From Molossus alvarezi (Eukaryota; Chordata; Mammalia; Chiroptera; Molossidae): a stretch of DNA of 64,000 bases. The notes beneath the pieces were generated by a model. That model had not been told where the DNA came from, did no database searches, and worked only from the letters and a program-made list of their open reading frames with translations. The translations under genes were made by a program, and so were the position numbers. Shown piece after piece: positions 36,185 through 48,339 of the stretch. The stretch spans positions 130,499,430-130,563,429 of the forward strand of contig CM073908.1 in assembly GCA_037176705.1 (NCBI GenBank), written 5' to 3'. Each line of letters opens with the position of its first letter. Position 1 is the first letter of the stretch.

Positions 36185-39100
36185 ACATATAACTAATCAC
36201 CTTAAATGTAAATGGTTTGAATGCTCCAATAAAAAGATATAGAGTAGCTGACTGAATAAGAAAGCATGACTCACATATATGTTGTTTACAAGAGACCCAC
36301 CTCACAACAAAAGACTCACATAGGTAGAAAGCGAAGGGATGGGAAAAAATCTTCCAAGAAAACGGAAAGGAAAAAAAAGCTGGGGTAGCAGTACTCATAT
36401 CTAATAAAGTAAATTTCAAAATGAAGGCCATAACTAGAGACAAAGAAGGCCACTACATAATATTGAAAGGTTCTATCCAACAGTAGGCTATAACCTTGGT
36501 AAACATATATGCAACCAATATAGAAGCACCAAAATATATTAAAAATCTTCTGGAGGACTTCAAAGGAGAAATCAACAGTGATATAATCATAAGAGGGAAC
36601 TTCAACACCCGCTCACATCACTGGACAGGTCATCTAGACAAAAATTAACAAGGAAACACAGACTCTAAATGAAGTGCTAGATCAAATGGATTTAAGAGAT
36701 ATCTACAGAGAATTGCACTCCAAAATTGGAGAATTCACATTCTTCTCAAGGGCACATGTGACATTTTCAAAGATAGACCTCAGGTTAGGGCACAAACTTA
36801 GTCTCTACAAGTTCAAGAGATTGAAATCATATCAAGCATCTTCTCAGATCACAATAGCATGAAACTAGTAATCAATTGCAACAAGAACATGCAAAGACAT
36901 TGAAACACTTGGAAGCTAAATAGCTTGTTATTGAACAAAGAATGGGTTACCATGGAGATCAAGGAAGAAATTAAAAACTTCCTGGAAACTAATGAAAATG
37001 AGCGCACAACACAAAATCTATGGATGCAGCGAAAGCAGTTCTGAGAGGGAAGTTCATAGCACTCCAGGCCTACCTCAAGAAACAAGAAAAATTTCTAATA
37101 GACTATCTAACCTCACAACCTAAAGAACTAGAGAGCAAACAAAAAGAAAACCCCAGAGCAAGTAGAAGGAAGGAAATAGTAAAGATCAGAGCAAAATTAA
37201 ATAACATGGAGATCAAAAAAACAATTCAAAGAATCAATGAAACAAAGAGCTGGTTCTTTGAAAAGATAAACAAGATTGATGGACCCTTAGCTAGACTCAC
37301 CAAGAAACAAAGAGAGAGAACCCAAATACACAAAATCAGAAATGAAAGGGGAGAAATAATAACTGACACCACAGAAATACAAAGGATTGTTAACAAATAT
37401 TATGAACAATTATATGGTAACAAATTTGACAATCTAAACAAAAAGGACAAATTTTTAGAAACACATAGTCTCCCAAAACTGAAGTGGGAAGAGACAGAAA
37501 ACTTTAACGGACCAATAACAACAGAAGAAATTGAAGATGTAATCAAGACTCTCCCAGCAAACAAAAGCCCAGGGCTGGAGGGCTTCATGGGGGAGTTTTA
37601 CCTAACATTCAAAGAAGAACTAACACCTATTCTCCTCAAACAATTTCAAAAAATTCAAGAAGAAGGAAGACTTCCAAACTCGTTTTATGAAGCCAGCATA
37701 ATTCTAATTCCAAAACCAGAAAAAGACACTACAAAGAAAGAAAACTGCAGTTCAATATCCCTGATGAACATAGACGCCAAAATCCTGAAAAAAATACTAG
37801 CAAATCGAATCCAGCAATACATCAAAAAAATTATTCACCATGACTAAGTGGGATTCATCCCAGGGATGCTAGGCTGATACAATATTCGCAAATCAATAAA
37901 TGTGATACTCCACATAAACAAAATGAAAGATAAAAATCTTATGATTATATCAATGGATGCTGAAAAAGCATTCAACAAAATCCAGCACGATCTCTGATAA
38001 AAATGCTCAGCAATCGGGAATAGAGGGATCATATCTTGACATAATAAAGGCCATCTATGAAATACCTACAGTCAACATCATACTCAATGGGCAAAAACTA
38101 AAAGCATTTTTCTTAAGAACAGGAACAAGACAAGGATGCCCACTCTCGTCCCTCTTATTTAACATAGTACTGGAAGTCTTAGCCACAGCAATCAGACAGG
38201 AAAAAAATAAAAAATAAAAGGGATCCAAATTGGAAAGGAGAAGTGAAACTGTCGTTATTCGCAGATGACATGATATTATACATATAAAACCCTAAAGACT
38301 GCATCAAAAATTTACTAGACTTAATAAATAAATTTGGCAATGTAGCAGGATACAAAATTAATGTCAAGAAATCGATGGCATTCTTATACACCAATGATGC
38401 ACTCACAGAAAGAGAAACTAAGAAAATAATCCCATTTACCATTGTGGGAAAAAAGTTAAGATACCTAGAAATAAACTTAACCAAAGAAATAAAGTCCCTA
38501 TTAGCAGAAAACTACAGGTCATTGAAAAAAGAAATAGAGGAAGGTATAAAAAAGTGGAAGCACATACCTTGTTCATGGATTGAAAGAATTAACATCATTA
38601 AAATGTCCATACTACCCAAAGCAATCTATACATTCAATGCAATCCCCATAAAAATATCAACGAGATACTCACAGAACTACAATGAATACTTCAAAAGTTC
38701 ATATGGAACCAAAAAAGACCCCAAATAGCCACACCAATCTTGAAATAGAAGACCAAAGTTGGAGGGATCACATTATCCGATTTCAGGTTATACTACAAAG
38801 CCACTGTAATCAATAAAGCCTGGTACTGGCACAAGAACAGGCACATGGATCAATGGAACAGAATAGAGAACTCAGAAATGGACCCAAGACAATATGCTCG
38901 ATTAATATTTGACAAAGGGGGCAAGAGCATACAGTGGAGTAACGACAGCTTCTTTAATAAATGGTGCTGGGGAAATTGGACAGCCACATGCAAAAAATGC
39001 AACTAGACCATCAACTTACACCATACACAAGAATAAACTCAAAATGGATAAAAAACTTAAATGTGACTCATGAATCCATAAAAATCCTAGAAGAAAATGT

Positions 39101-39930
39101 AGGGAACAATGTTTCAGATATCATACGCAGCAGAATTTTCACTGATACATCACCTAAGGCAACAGAAACAAAGGAGAAAATGAACACATGCGACTACATC
39201 AAACTCAAAAGCTTCTGCACTGCAAAAGAAACAGCCACCAAAATAGAAGGGCAACCCACTGTATGGGAGAGTATAATTGCCAATGATACATCAGATCAGG
39301 GGTTAATTTCCAATATATATAGAGTGCTCATATAGCTCAACAAAAGAAGACAAAGTAGCCTATTAAAAAATGGGCAGAGGAACTAAATAGACACCTCTCC
39401 TAACAGGACATACAAATGGCCAAGAGACATATGACGAAATGCTCAACATCACTAATCATCAGAGAGATGCAAATCAAAACAACAATGAGATATTACCTCA
39501 CAGCTGTCAGAATGGCCGCCATCAACAAATCATCAAACAACAAGTGTTGTGGAGGGTGTGCAGAAAAGGGGACTCTACTACACTGATGGTGGGAATACAG
39601 ACTGGTGCAGCCACTATGGAAACCAATATTGTGTTATCTCAAAAAATTAAAAATTGAACTGCCATTTGACTCAGTGATCTCACTTGTAGAAATATACCCT
39701 AAAAAGCCTGAATCACCAATCAGAAAGAATATATGTACCCCCATGTTCGTAACAGCACTATTTACAATAGCTAAGATCTGGAAACAGCCCAAGTGTCCAT
39801 CAGTAGACAAATGGATAAAAAAGCTGTGGTACATATACACAATGGAGTACTGTGCAGCTGTAAGAAAGAAAGATCTCTTGGAGACGAAAGAAAGACGACA
39901 TGGAGGGACCTGGGAAGTATTATCCTAAGT
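36185..39930 (+). pseudogene. L1 ORF2 (endonuclease-reverse transcriptase) pseudogene
   Basis: ORF2p nicks DNA with an APE-type endonuclease and copies RNA with a reverse transcriptase. Endonuclease traces: 'LNVNGLNAPIKR', 'CCLQETHL' (catalytic Glu), 'VNIYATN', 'IIIRGNFNT' (normally GDFNT; the Asp is lost) and 'SDHN' near 36846. Reverse transcriptase traces: '[12 protein letters not shown]', '[13 protein letters not shown]', '[14 protein letters not shown]' and 'LFADDMILYI' (the catalytic Asp pair) near 38255-38285. The longest open piece is 275 codons at 37020-37847. The end (39770-39928) matches the usual L1 'KLWYIYTMEYCAA' tail. Many stops and frame changes, plus the lost endonuclease Asp, make it inactive. 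Confidence 0.92.
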
Positions 39931-40262
39931 GAAACAAGCCAAACAGAGAAAGGCAAGTATCATATGATCTCACTTATTTGCGGAATAACATAACAGTCTG
40001 AAGAACAGGGTAGTCCCAGAGACGTGGAAGTAGGGTACAGACTGACAATCCCTAGAATAAGGGTTGGCATAGAGAGATAAACCACAGAACTTATATGCAT
40101 ATATGCATAACCAATGGACATGGACAAGAAAGCTGAGGACAGGGCCAGGAGGGAGGGTTGGAGGGTGTTTATGGGGGAAAAAGGAGAAACCTCTGTAACA
40201 AAAATAAATAAATGAATAAATAAATAAATAAATAAGTAAACAAACAAAGAAATGAAGAAAGA
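39931..40262 (+). repeat. L1 3'UTR and (AAAT)n/(GAAA)n tail
   Basis: G-rich 3'UTR ('gggccaggagggagggttgg', 'atgggggaaaaaggagaaac') followed by 'aacaaaaataaataaatgaa' and GAAA units. The 'atgcataaccaatggaca' segment is shared with the half-L1 3'UTR. Confidence 0.88.
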
Positions 40263-40504
40263 AAGAAAGAAATTTGGTGTTATTTCTGTTTTCTTTTTAA
40301 AATATATTTCAGGAATTATAAAGACATCAGAAAAAATAAAATTGAGGATGGTGAGTGCATTCAGAGATTACTCACTGTATGATGCTGCTATTATCTATAG
40401 GGCTGAAAGAATAATAGAATACCAAAATTGAAAAGCTAGGGCTTCTGAATAGGACCTAGAAACATAGCAGGTGCCACCCTCTGGGAACTGGGACCCTGAA
40501 AGGG

Positions 40505-40878
40505 TTGTATATTCTTTTTCTTGGCTGCCATAATGATGTAAACTGAGGGGCTTAAAATAATACAAGTTTTTTTCATTAGAGTTCAGGGGTTCTGAAGTCT
40601 GAAACCAAGGTTTCAGCAGGGCCATGCTTCCTCTGAAGGCTTGAGGGCAGAATTCTCTTTACCTCTTTCTAGCTTCTGGTGGTTAATGGCAATCCTCAAT
40701 GTTCCTTGGCTTGTTGCTGCATCAGTCTGATTTTTGCCTCCACATTCACATGGCCATCTTTCCTCTGTGTGTCTGTTTCTTCTGTGTCTCTGGGTTCAAA
40801 TTGTCTTCTTCTTATAACGGTACCACTCATTGGATATAAGAACAACCCTAGTCCATCATGACCTCCTTTTAAATTAAT

Positions 40879-40928
<50 letters not shown>

Positions 40929-41005
40929 GACCCTATATCCAGATAAGGTTACATCCACAGGTTCTAGATGGACATGAATTTTTTAGGAACCCTGTTTAAC
41001 TCAGT
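40505..41005 (-). repeat. MLT1-type LTR (MaLR), antisense
   Basis: Antisense MLT1 blocks in order: 'tcttggctgccataatgatg', 'gttctgaagtctgaaaccaa', 'ctagcttctggtggttaatg', 'caatgttccttggcttgttg', 'tgacctccttttaaattaat', 'tatccagataaggttacatc', 'gacatgaattttttaggaac'. A (CA)n tract has expanded inside. Confidence 0.75.
40880..40922. repeat. (CA)n microsatellite
   Basis: About 20 CA units within the MLT1 copy. Confidence 0.97.
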
Positions 41006-41194
41006 AGAAGTGGACTTTCAGGCAAGAGATAGATCCACTCAGGAAATTATTGGAGATGTTACTTGAAGCATTCTCTACCCAGTGCCTTCCATTTGCCAAA
41101 CCTAGTAAGAATATATCTGGCAATGGAAACTGAGAAATGTGATTTGCAGAGGTTAGCTCTTTAGGATACAAAACAAATTAGGGGCTGGCTAATG

Positions 41195-41690
41195 TGGGGG
41201 AGAAGGAAAATTTTCTCTACCCTTCTAGGTTCTTTCTGCTGGTCTAATAGTTAAATCAACATGAGACAGATTAACAGGAGAAAATGACCAAATTTAGTTA
41301 GATATGTATGTATAGGAATCCCATATACATGAGAGAGTCAGAGACCCCACAACCATGAAAGCTTCAGAGACAGAAAGATAAAATGAATTATATATAGCAT
41401 CCTGAACTAAGGAATGAGGTAAGAGACCTGAGTTTCAGAGGGGAGAAGGGTAATTCACAGGACTAGAAGAACAAATATTCATTAACTAGACGTTTGTCCT
41501 GCCCTATGAATAGGGCATAAAAGTTTATTTCTGCTAATAACTCTGATTATGGGCAAAGCCCCCAATTTAAATTCTTTAAGGGACAGGTTAAAGTTTCTCT
41601 TGAGCTTGCAGGGTCTCAATTGACTTGAGCTCAAAATAATTCACATGCCAAAGCCATACATCTTGGGGAGGCCTGTTCTGAATCCCTTCA
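41195..41690 (-). repeat. Solo LTR, ERVL/MLT2-like
   Basis: Shares both ends with the LTR at 1034-1786: 'ttctaggttctttctgctgg', 'catgagacagattaacagga', 'gaactaaggaatgaggtaag', and at the right end 'aaaataattcacatgccaaa'. It is shorter than that copy and has no SINE. Confidence 0.65.
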
Positions 41691-41884
41691 CTAAGTATGG
41701 GTCTGAGAAACAATCAATCAAACAAACAAAAAACAGCCTATTCACCATGTTTAAAATTTCTTCAGAACCTTCTAATTTTTTAGGTCCACACTAAAAAATT
41801 TATGGATGAAATTATACCATGTTTGGGGTCTTCTCAACATTGCCAAAAAGGGACACAGGGAGTTAGAATCCAGATCAATATATT

Positions 41885-42112
41885 TCAACAGCAATACCAC
41901 TGACATTTTGGACTAGTTAATTCTTTGTCATAGGGGTTGTGTATTGTAGAATATTAACCAGCATCTTTGGCCTCTTGCCACTAGATGCCAGCCCTGCCTC
42001 CCCCCACCACACACACATATACACACCAGATATAATAACTAGAATTATCTGTAGAAATTGACAAATGTCCACTTGGTGGCAAAATTGACTGTGTTTGAAG
42101 ATCACTGGTTTA
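41885..42112 (-). repeat. hAT-type DNA transposon remnant
   Basis: Antisense blocks 'ccactgacattttggactag', 'taattctttgtcataggggt', 'cttgccactagatgccagcc' and 'gacaaatgtccacttggtgg' match a common old mammalian non-autonomous hAT element. Its interior GT-rich part is seen here as 'caccacacacacat'. Confidence 0.6.
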
Positions 42113-42769
42113 AGTGAAATAAGATCAACTTTTAGTTAATAATTGTTGAAGCTGGGTGATGGGTATATAGTGTTTTGTTATATTAGTCTCTCTACTTCAG
42201 TATATTTTAATATTTCCATAGCAAAATCTGAATACCACAAAATAAACTACCTTAGAGTGTTCTGCTTCTGCTACATTTAGTATTTGAATTAAGGCTGTTA
42301 CTAAAGGTCACATACATAAGTCAATACTTGAGTCAATTAGTAATGATGCTAATGAATTCTGAAGGTCAACTTCTGAAATTACTTTGCATAGAGAGAAATT
42401 GAGTGATTTTACATGCTCTGTATCTTCATCATCAATATTCATGTATTAAGTATATTAATATATACAACACCACATTAGATATTTATTTTTAAAATATATT
42501 TACACATATACAACTCAAATCTCCAGACATTTTCAATCAAATACAAATAGTTCCTTTGCATATAAATAAAGAAATGTCATTGGCTTGACTTTGCATTTGC
42601 TAATGCAAATAAACAATGATTTTTTATCACTGCATCCTAAAGTGAACCGGAAATGAGCCTAATGAGTTTAAACTCTATTTCTGATATTGTCTAGATTTCT
42701 ACTTTGCACATATGATCTCTGTAGAACTCAGTCTCCTGAGGACAAGAGAAATCTACACAATACTACTAA
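42113..42769. other. Unassigned AT-rich sequence
   Basis: No recognised repeat or coding region. Confidence 0.4.
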
Positions 42770-43130
42770 CGTGATCTTTCTAAAATATATACCATAATTA
42801 TTTCATTCTTATACCTTTAAGGATGAAATGCAAAATCCTTAGCATTGTATTTATATTCCTTAAACTCTGCTTTTCTCTCTAGTTGGGTCTTGCCATGTCT
42901 CACGCCTCTATGTTCCATTCATGGTAAACCATTTACTGTTCTGTGTATATGTTATGTTTTCTGATTTCTCTGTTTATCTACATTCCCTAGAATCAATACA
43001 ATTTCCATCTCACCCATTTCACCTTTATATATTACTGACCTGGCCCCATTGTCATTTGAGTTGCAATTCCCTATTCATGCATAAAGACTTTGTCCCTTTG
43101 TGTGACATAAGACATTCATCTAAATATCAA
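42770..43130 (+). repeat. LINE-2 (L2) fragment
   Basis: 'gatctttctaaaatatatac', 'gatgaaatgcaaaatcctta', 'ccttaaactctgc' and 'tgttccattcatggtaaacc' follow the L2 3'-region order (aggatgatctttt...aaatccaaactcctta...). Diverged. Confidence 0.5.
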
Positions 43131-44244
43131 ACAAAGTGTTGAAATGTATAACTTATTTGCAGGGTATCACTAGTATTTCTATATGTAACTATGAAAAGTC
43201 TCATTTTTCTGTGGCAGATTTTAGTAATGATGACTTAAATGTCAAAAAATTCTAGCTTCTCTTTTCATTTTGTAGTGTCTCACATCCCTTTCCCTGTACT
43301 TACTGCCCTTCAGTAAAATACTTCTGTCAGTAACTTCTCTTTCTAAATACTTCCTCTTTGAGGTTTACTTTTATCACTCATGAACTTCTTTAGGTGACTA
43401 TGAGATGAGATCCAGGCTTCTGGCTTTGTGCTACTCTGCTCCACTTACCTATGAAAAACAGTAAACACAGTTACTAGAACCAAGGAACTATGGACAAGAC
43501 AACTTTCAGCTTATTTTTATCTTTAGGTAAGTTTGCAATTTGATTCACCTACTTTAGAAATAGGCACAGGAAATTTTCATTGCAAACACACAATAATGTC
43601 AAAAAAAACCCCAACAGATATATTTTCTTTAGCCTAAGAACAGATGGTTAAGTTTTAGAAATGTAGGTGACACTGTTTGGAAGCATAAGGCAGATTTTGA
43701 CTTGAACCCACAACCAGGTTGGCATTTTATTATTTGGAAATAGTAGTTAAACAATGATCATTTTTCTTGAAGTCCTTTCCCCATCTGTTGGAAATATTAC
43801 TGAGTATTCAGTGATGTTTGAATCACCTGAATTTCACAGAATATCTGCTATCAGTAAGGCATCAGTTCATCTGGAAAATTACATTCCAGATTTGAAATAT
43901 TCATTATTCCAAATTTCCTGGTTGGTGAAAATCAGAGTGGTTCTAGGTATGGAAAAAACGACAATCCAGCAAGATCTGTGCTTCTTTCATCAGTGTTCAT
44001 TGTTTTAATTTTATGAATTATGTAATTGTTACAAATGTACCATAAACAGAGAATATTTATAAATAGTATAACCTGAGTTTATAAACACAGAACTCATTCC
44101 CATTCTATGTGAATAACTCTATAAGAGCACAAATCAACATCTTTGAAAATGTACGTGTATGCGTATATTTCAGTAAATATTTTTGTCTTTGTGCAATCTT
44201 TAGTAGTATTTATCTAAAATTTAAATTTTTCATTAAGGTTTGAT
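43131..44244. other. Unassigned region
   Basis: About 1.1 kb, AT-rich. An 84-codon frame at 43754-44008 has no recognisable motif and was not called. Confidence 0.4.
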
Positions 44245-44257
44245 TTATAAATGTTTA

Positions 44258-44580
44258 TTAATCCTCACCTGAGCATATTTTTTCCATTGATTTTTAGAAA
44301 TGGGCCCAAGGCAATATGCTCAATTAATATTTGACAAAGGTGGCAAGAGCATACAGTGGAGAGAGAAACACACAAAGAGAGAGAGGGACAGAGGGAGAGA
44401 GAAACATCGATGTGAGAGATACACACATTGATTGGTTGCTTCCCGCACACGCCCCAACCAGGGCTGGGGATGGAACCTGCAACCCAGGTACTTGCTGCCC
44501 TTGACCGGAAATCAAACCTGAGACCCTTCAGTGTGCAGGTCGACCCTCTAACCACTAAACCACACCAGCTAGGGCTTGGC
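44258..44580 (-). mobile_element. VES SINE with an embedded L1 ORF2 segment
   Basis: The reverse complement has the SINE head 'agccctagctggtgtggttt' at its right end and the tail side 'tcctcacctgagcat' at its left. Inside it, 44296-44361 is a 66 bp stretch of L1 ORF2 sequence, plus orientation, matching 38874-38939 with 4 substitutions and no gaps. The perfect 13 bp TSD 'ttataaatgttta' (44245-44257 and 44581-44593) encloses the whole chimera. Confidence 0.93.
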
Positions 44581-44798
44581 TTATAAATGTTTAATATTTT
44601 TTTTTTGTAATTTGGAGAAATAACTAAAACTCACACATGGTAAACCCAAATCATCTCCCTTACCTACTTTGGCTTATTATATACTTTAAATTACATGGAT
44701 ATGAAGTGATCATTGTATTAGAAAAGTATCTTCTCTTGCTTTCTTTTCCCACTTACACCCTAATATCAGAACTTAATATTTTAAAATATAAAACTACA

Positions 44799-45030
44799 GC
44801 CCTGGCCGGTTTGGCTCAGCGGTAGAAGGTCGGCCCCCAGACCAATGAGTCGTGGATTTGATTCCAGCCAAGGGCATGTACCTCAGTTGCAGTTTGACCC
44901 CAGCCCTGGTCAGGGTCCTGCGGGAGGCAATCAGTGGAGGTGTCCCTCTCATGTTCTCTCTCTCCCTTTCTCTCCCTCTCTCCCCCTCCCACTCTGTCTG
45001 AAGACAGAAAAATATCCTCGGGTGAGGATT

Positions 45031-45032
<2 letters not shown>
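44799..45032 (+). mobile_element. VES SINE
   Basis: Head 'gccctggccggtttggctca', B-box-like 'ggatttgattccagcc', CT-rich part, 'atatcctcgggtgaggattt', then a (TA)n tail that runs into the next element. Confidence 0.93.

Positions 45033-45078
<46 letters not shown>
45033..45078. repeat. (TA)n microsatellite
   Basis: About 21 TA units between the SINE tail and the Tigger left end, followed by short CA units. Confidence 0.96.
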
Positions 45079-45086
<8 letters not shown>

Positions 45087-45094
45087 TACATACA

Positions 45095-47787
45095 CAGTCG
45101 TCCCTTGCCACTTTGCACTTCAACTTTCATGGCTTCACTCTATCGTGGTCTTTTCAAATATATTTATTAAAAAGTTGATCGAGACAGTGAAAATGATACA
45201 GTGTGTGCTCGGTTGTCTGAGTCAATTATACACCCCTGTATTACAATTAAAATTAAGATTACTGTACGTATGGACTGTAGGCCTATGTATTTGAGCAACC
45301 CGCAAATCCTTCAATGCCAGGTGCATCCGCTTGAACACTCCTTGTGTGTGGGCAATAACTTTTTTCCAAAAAATTGTGTGTGGTGAAACCAAGCCAATCA
45401 GAGCATGCTGTTCACTGATTGGCTATCCTATCCTCTTCCTATCCTGGCCACTGATTGGCTCAGCCTCATGCAAGTTTGTTTCTCTCATACACACTTTCAC
45501 ATCCCTATGCATCGGAAGCATCTTTGCTCTTGTGAGTGTTTGTGATTTCTGAGAACTTTTACCTAAGCCCCACGATGGCTCCTAAATGTGCTGCTTCTTC
45601 TAAGCTTTCTGATGATGAAACTAAGTGCCGAAGGAAGATGCTTACCACCCAGGAGAAGGTGAAACTCTTGGATATGATCAAAGATGGCAAGAAAATTGTG
45701 GAGGTTGCCTATCGTTATGACTTGAATGAGTCTACCATTCGCTCCATCCATAAAGATGAAAAGAACATCTGTGCAATGGCTACTGTCTCTTTCAACAAGG
45801 AAGCAAAGCATGTTGTAACAAGTCGTAGTAAGTCCATAGTGAAAATGGAGTCTGCCCTGGCCATTTGGATCAGCAACAGCCACAAGAAAAGCATTCCGTT
45901 GGATTCGCTGCTCATCTGGGAGGTGAGGCAGCTCGATCAGTGCTTTACAGCGGACAAACCTCAACCAGGACCCTCTTCTGCAATGTTCATGGATTTCACA
46001 GCGAGCAAGGGTTGGTTCAAGAAGTTCCAGAAGAGGTATCATCTGAAGAGTGTCTTTCTCCATGGAGAAGCTGCCTCTGCTAACCAGCCTCCAGCAGAGG
46101 ACTACGTGAACAACACGTTCCAGAAGATCATTGAGGAGGGTGAGTATCATCCAGAATAGGTGTTCAATATGGATGAAACAGGACTGTTAATGGAAAAGAA
46201 TGCCTTCCTGGACATTCATTTTCAAGGATGAGGCCAAGGTCCGTGGCTTCAAGGCATATAAGTATCGCATGACTATCATTATGTGTGGAAATGCTGAGGG
46301 ATTTTTGCTCAAGCCTGCCCTTATCTACAAGGCCAAGAACCCTAGGGCCCTGAAGAATAAAAACAAGAACCTGCTGCCAGTGCATTGGATGCACAACACA
46401 AGGGTTGGATCATGAAGCAGCTGTTCTCAGACTGGTTCCACAAGTGCTTCATACCCAAAGTCAAGCTGTATCTCATGGAGAAGAGACTTGAGTTTAATGT
46501 CCTTCTCCTCATGGACAATGCTAGAGGTCTTGCACAAGACGCATCCTACAACTATGTGCAGATCGAGTTCTTTCCTCCCAATATCAGTTCGCTGATCCAG
46601 CCCATGGATTGAGGTGTTATTTGCCTGTTCAAGGTCCTCTACATGTGGAACACCCTGCAGCACCTCATCGAAGGCATGGACCTTGAGGAGAACTTCTTGC
46701 TGAAGGAGTACTGGCTGCAGTATACCACCGTGACCTGTCTGAAGAATATTCAGGCCATGTTGAAGGACATAAAGATGGAGACCATGAATGCCAGATGGAA
46801 GATGTTGTGGCCTGAAATTGTCCACAGCTACAGAGGATTCACCCCAGTGGATATAAGCAACTTAGTAGTGGATAAGGCAGTTAGGCTAGCCCGGATGCTG
46901 GGAGGAGAAGGTTTCGCGGATATAACCCACGATGATGTGGATGAGTTGCTGGAGACACATTCGGATCCCTTAACTAACGAGGATCTGGCGGAGATGACTA
47001 AGTCTGTGAGTGAGGAGGAAGAAGAGCAGCCAGAGGTTCCTGGGGGTCAGGAGGAGGGAGTTGGCCTTACATTTGAGTGTCTCTTGCAAGTCGTGAGAAC
47101 TGTTAAGGTAGTACAGGACATGATTGGCGAATGGGACCCACAAATGATGTGTGCATTGCGGTTCCAGAATGCACTTGATGGAGTGATAGAACCCTATAAA
47201 AGCCTCCTCACGCATACGGAAAGACAGCGCCAGCAACTGCCTATCACCATGTTCTTCAGCCATACACCCAGACATCCACTGCCTACTCCTAGTGCTCCTT
47301 CAGCAGAAGAAGATGATGACGCACCTGCTGAAGATACTGCACCACTCGAAGACTCTCCTACTGAGGTCGTGCCTGCAGAGGAGCAGTAACCTTGCTCTTC
47401 TTTGCTGTGTAGTACATCTCTTCATCACTTCATCATCAAACAAGTTGCACTATTTTCATAGGTTAGTGGTTGTGTGTAAGAACTATGTGTGTGTGTGTGT
47501 AATTAAATGTATAATAATAATAATATATTTGTAACATCTAATATGTCTTATTTTCTCTTATTTAGTCTAATATATTGGGTAATATGAGTGTAATGATGAC
47601 TAAAGGGTATTATTTCATGTCTAGAGGGCTCTAATGATGTTAAAAAACGTATTTAGAAGGCCATAAACAGGTTTTTTTATGCTCTAACTGTGAAAATATT
47701 TGATTTATAAAGAATCCTACTTTGTGGAAATTCATTTATCGCAGTAGAGTCTGGAACTGATTAACTGCGATAAACGAGGGCTGACTG
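45095..47787 (+). mobile_element. Complete-length Tigger (pogo/Tc1-mariner) DNA transposon
   Basis: The left end 'cagtcgtccctt' and the right end, read inward, 'cagtcagccctcg' are related termini. The right end is followed by 'ta', the pogo-type target dinucleotide, while the left side is masked by TA/CA repeats. The 2.69 kb span holds a leader (45095-45574), a transposase pseudogene (45575-47389) and a 3' part ending in 'gcgataaacgagggctgact'. Length and layout equal those of autonomous Tigger elements. Confidence 0.9.
45575..47389 (+). pseudogene. Tigger transposase (CENP-B/DDE family) pseudogene
   Basis: Would bind the element's ends and catalyse cut-and-paste transposition in the nucleus. 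The start ATG (45575) begins 'MAPKCAASSKLSDDETKCRR'. An N-terminal CENP-B helix-turn-helix follows ('KVKLLDMIKDGKKIVEVAYR', 'DLNESTIRSI'), then a second DNA-binding helical region ('SKGWFKKFQKRYHLKS'). Catalytic acidic residues are recognisable: D in 'FNMDETG' (46172), D in 'LLMDNARG' (46514) and D in 'QPMD' (46607). Lesions: TAG at 46157-46159, a frameshift near 46195-46200 reversed near 46395-46400, and TGA at 46610-46612. Otherwise the frame stays open for about 605 codons, matching the length of Tigger1/TIGD-type proteins. The C-terminus is acidic ('SVSEEEEEQPE' and the last 50 residues). It is inactive as it stands. The family is sure; the subfamily is not. Confidence 0.93.
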
Positions 47788-47828
47788 TACAAAAAAATTC
47801 ACTTTTTATAAATTATTTCAAATATAAT

Positions 47829-48285
47829 GTAGGTGATTTATCACCCCAAAATATGTCTCTCTGGCATAAGAACTATTTTGAGCCGGTTATTTTTAAGAGC
47901 AGACTTGGGAGAAGCTCTGTAGATCAAGTAGTAGTTATACTTTGTAAAGACATTTACATTGTAGGGAAATCTCCATCTGTAAGGGTGTTTTCCTCACTGT
48001 ATCAGGCCAGCCTTTACTATTACTGGAAAAAGCAGGACTTAAATTTGCAAACAATCTTACCCTTGTTTACTGTGCTTTTCCTGCTTATCTCCCTTAACTT
48101 ATTCTCCCCATCCCCAACATCTTTTGTTTTCAGCTGGAGATGGTATTTAAGGTGATGGCTTTAGCCCTGGCTGGTTTGGCTCAGTGGTTAGAGTGTTGGC
48201 TTGCGGTCTGTAGAGACCGGGGTTCGGTTCCCGCTAAGGGCACATACCTGGATTGCAGTTTGTCCCCGGCCCTTTCATGTTGATG

Positions 48286-48339
<54 letters not shown>

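Larger units (their letters stand above)
34027..40262 (+). mobile_element. Nearly full-length L1 retrotransposon, inactive
   Basis: A single sense-strand L1 with all parts in order: GC-richer 5'UTR (34027-34864), ORF1 (34865-36029), ORF2 (about 36185-39930) and a G-rich 3'UTR ending in an (AAAT)n tail. Without two VES copies in ORF1 it is about 5.9 kb, close to the 6-7 kb usual for mammalian L1. Both ORFs contain several stops and frameshifts, so it is dead. Its 3' end is almost identical to two truncated L1s in the window, showing membership of a recently active family. Confidence 0.93.

Noticed and set aside
37020..37847. 275-codon open frame as a functional reverse transcriptase gene
   Set aside because: It is a fragment of an L1 ORF2 with stops and frameshifts on both sides and lacks the FADD motif, which lies downstream in a separate piece.
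45563..46150. 195-codon open frame antisense to the Tigger transposase
   Set aside because: The sense frame has clear family motifs; the antisense frame is a shadow of its codon composition.
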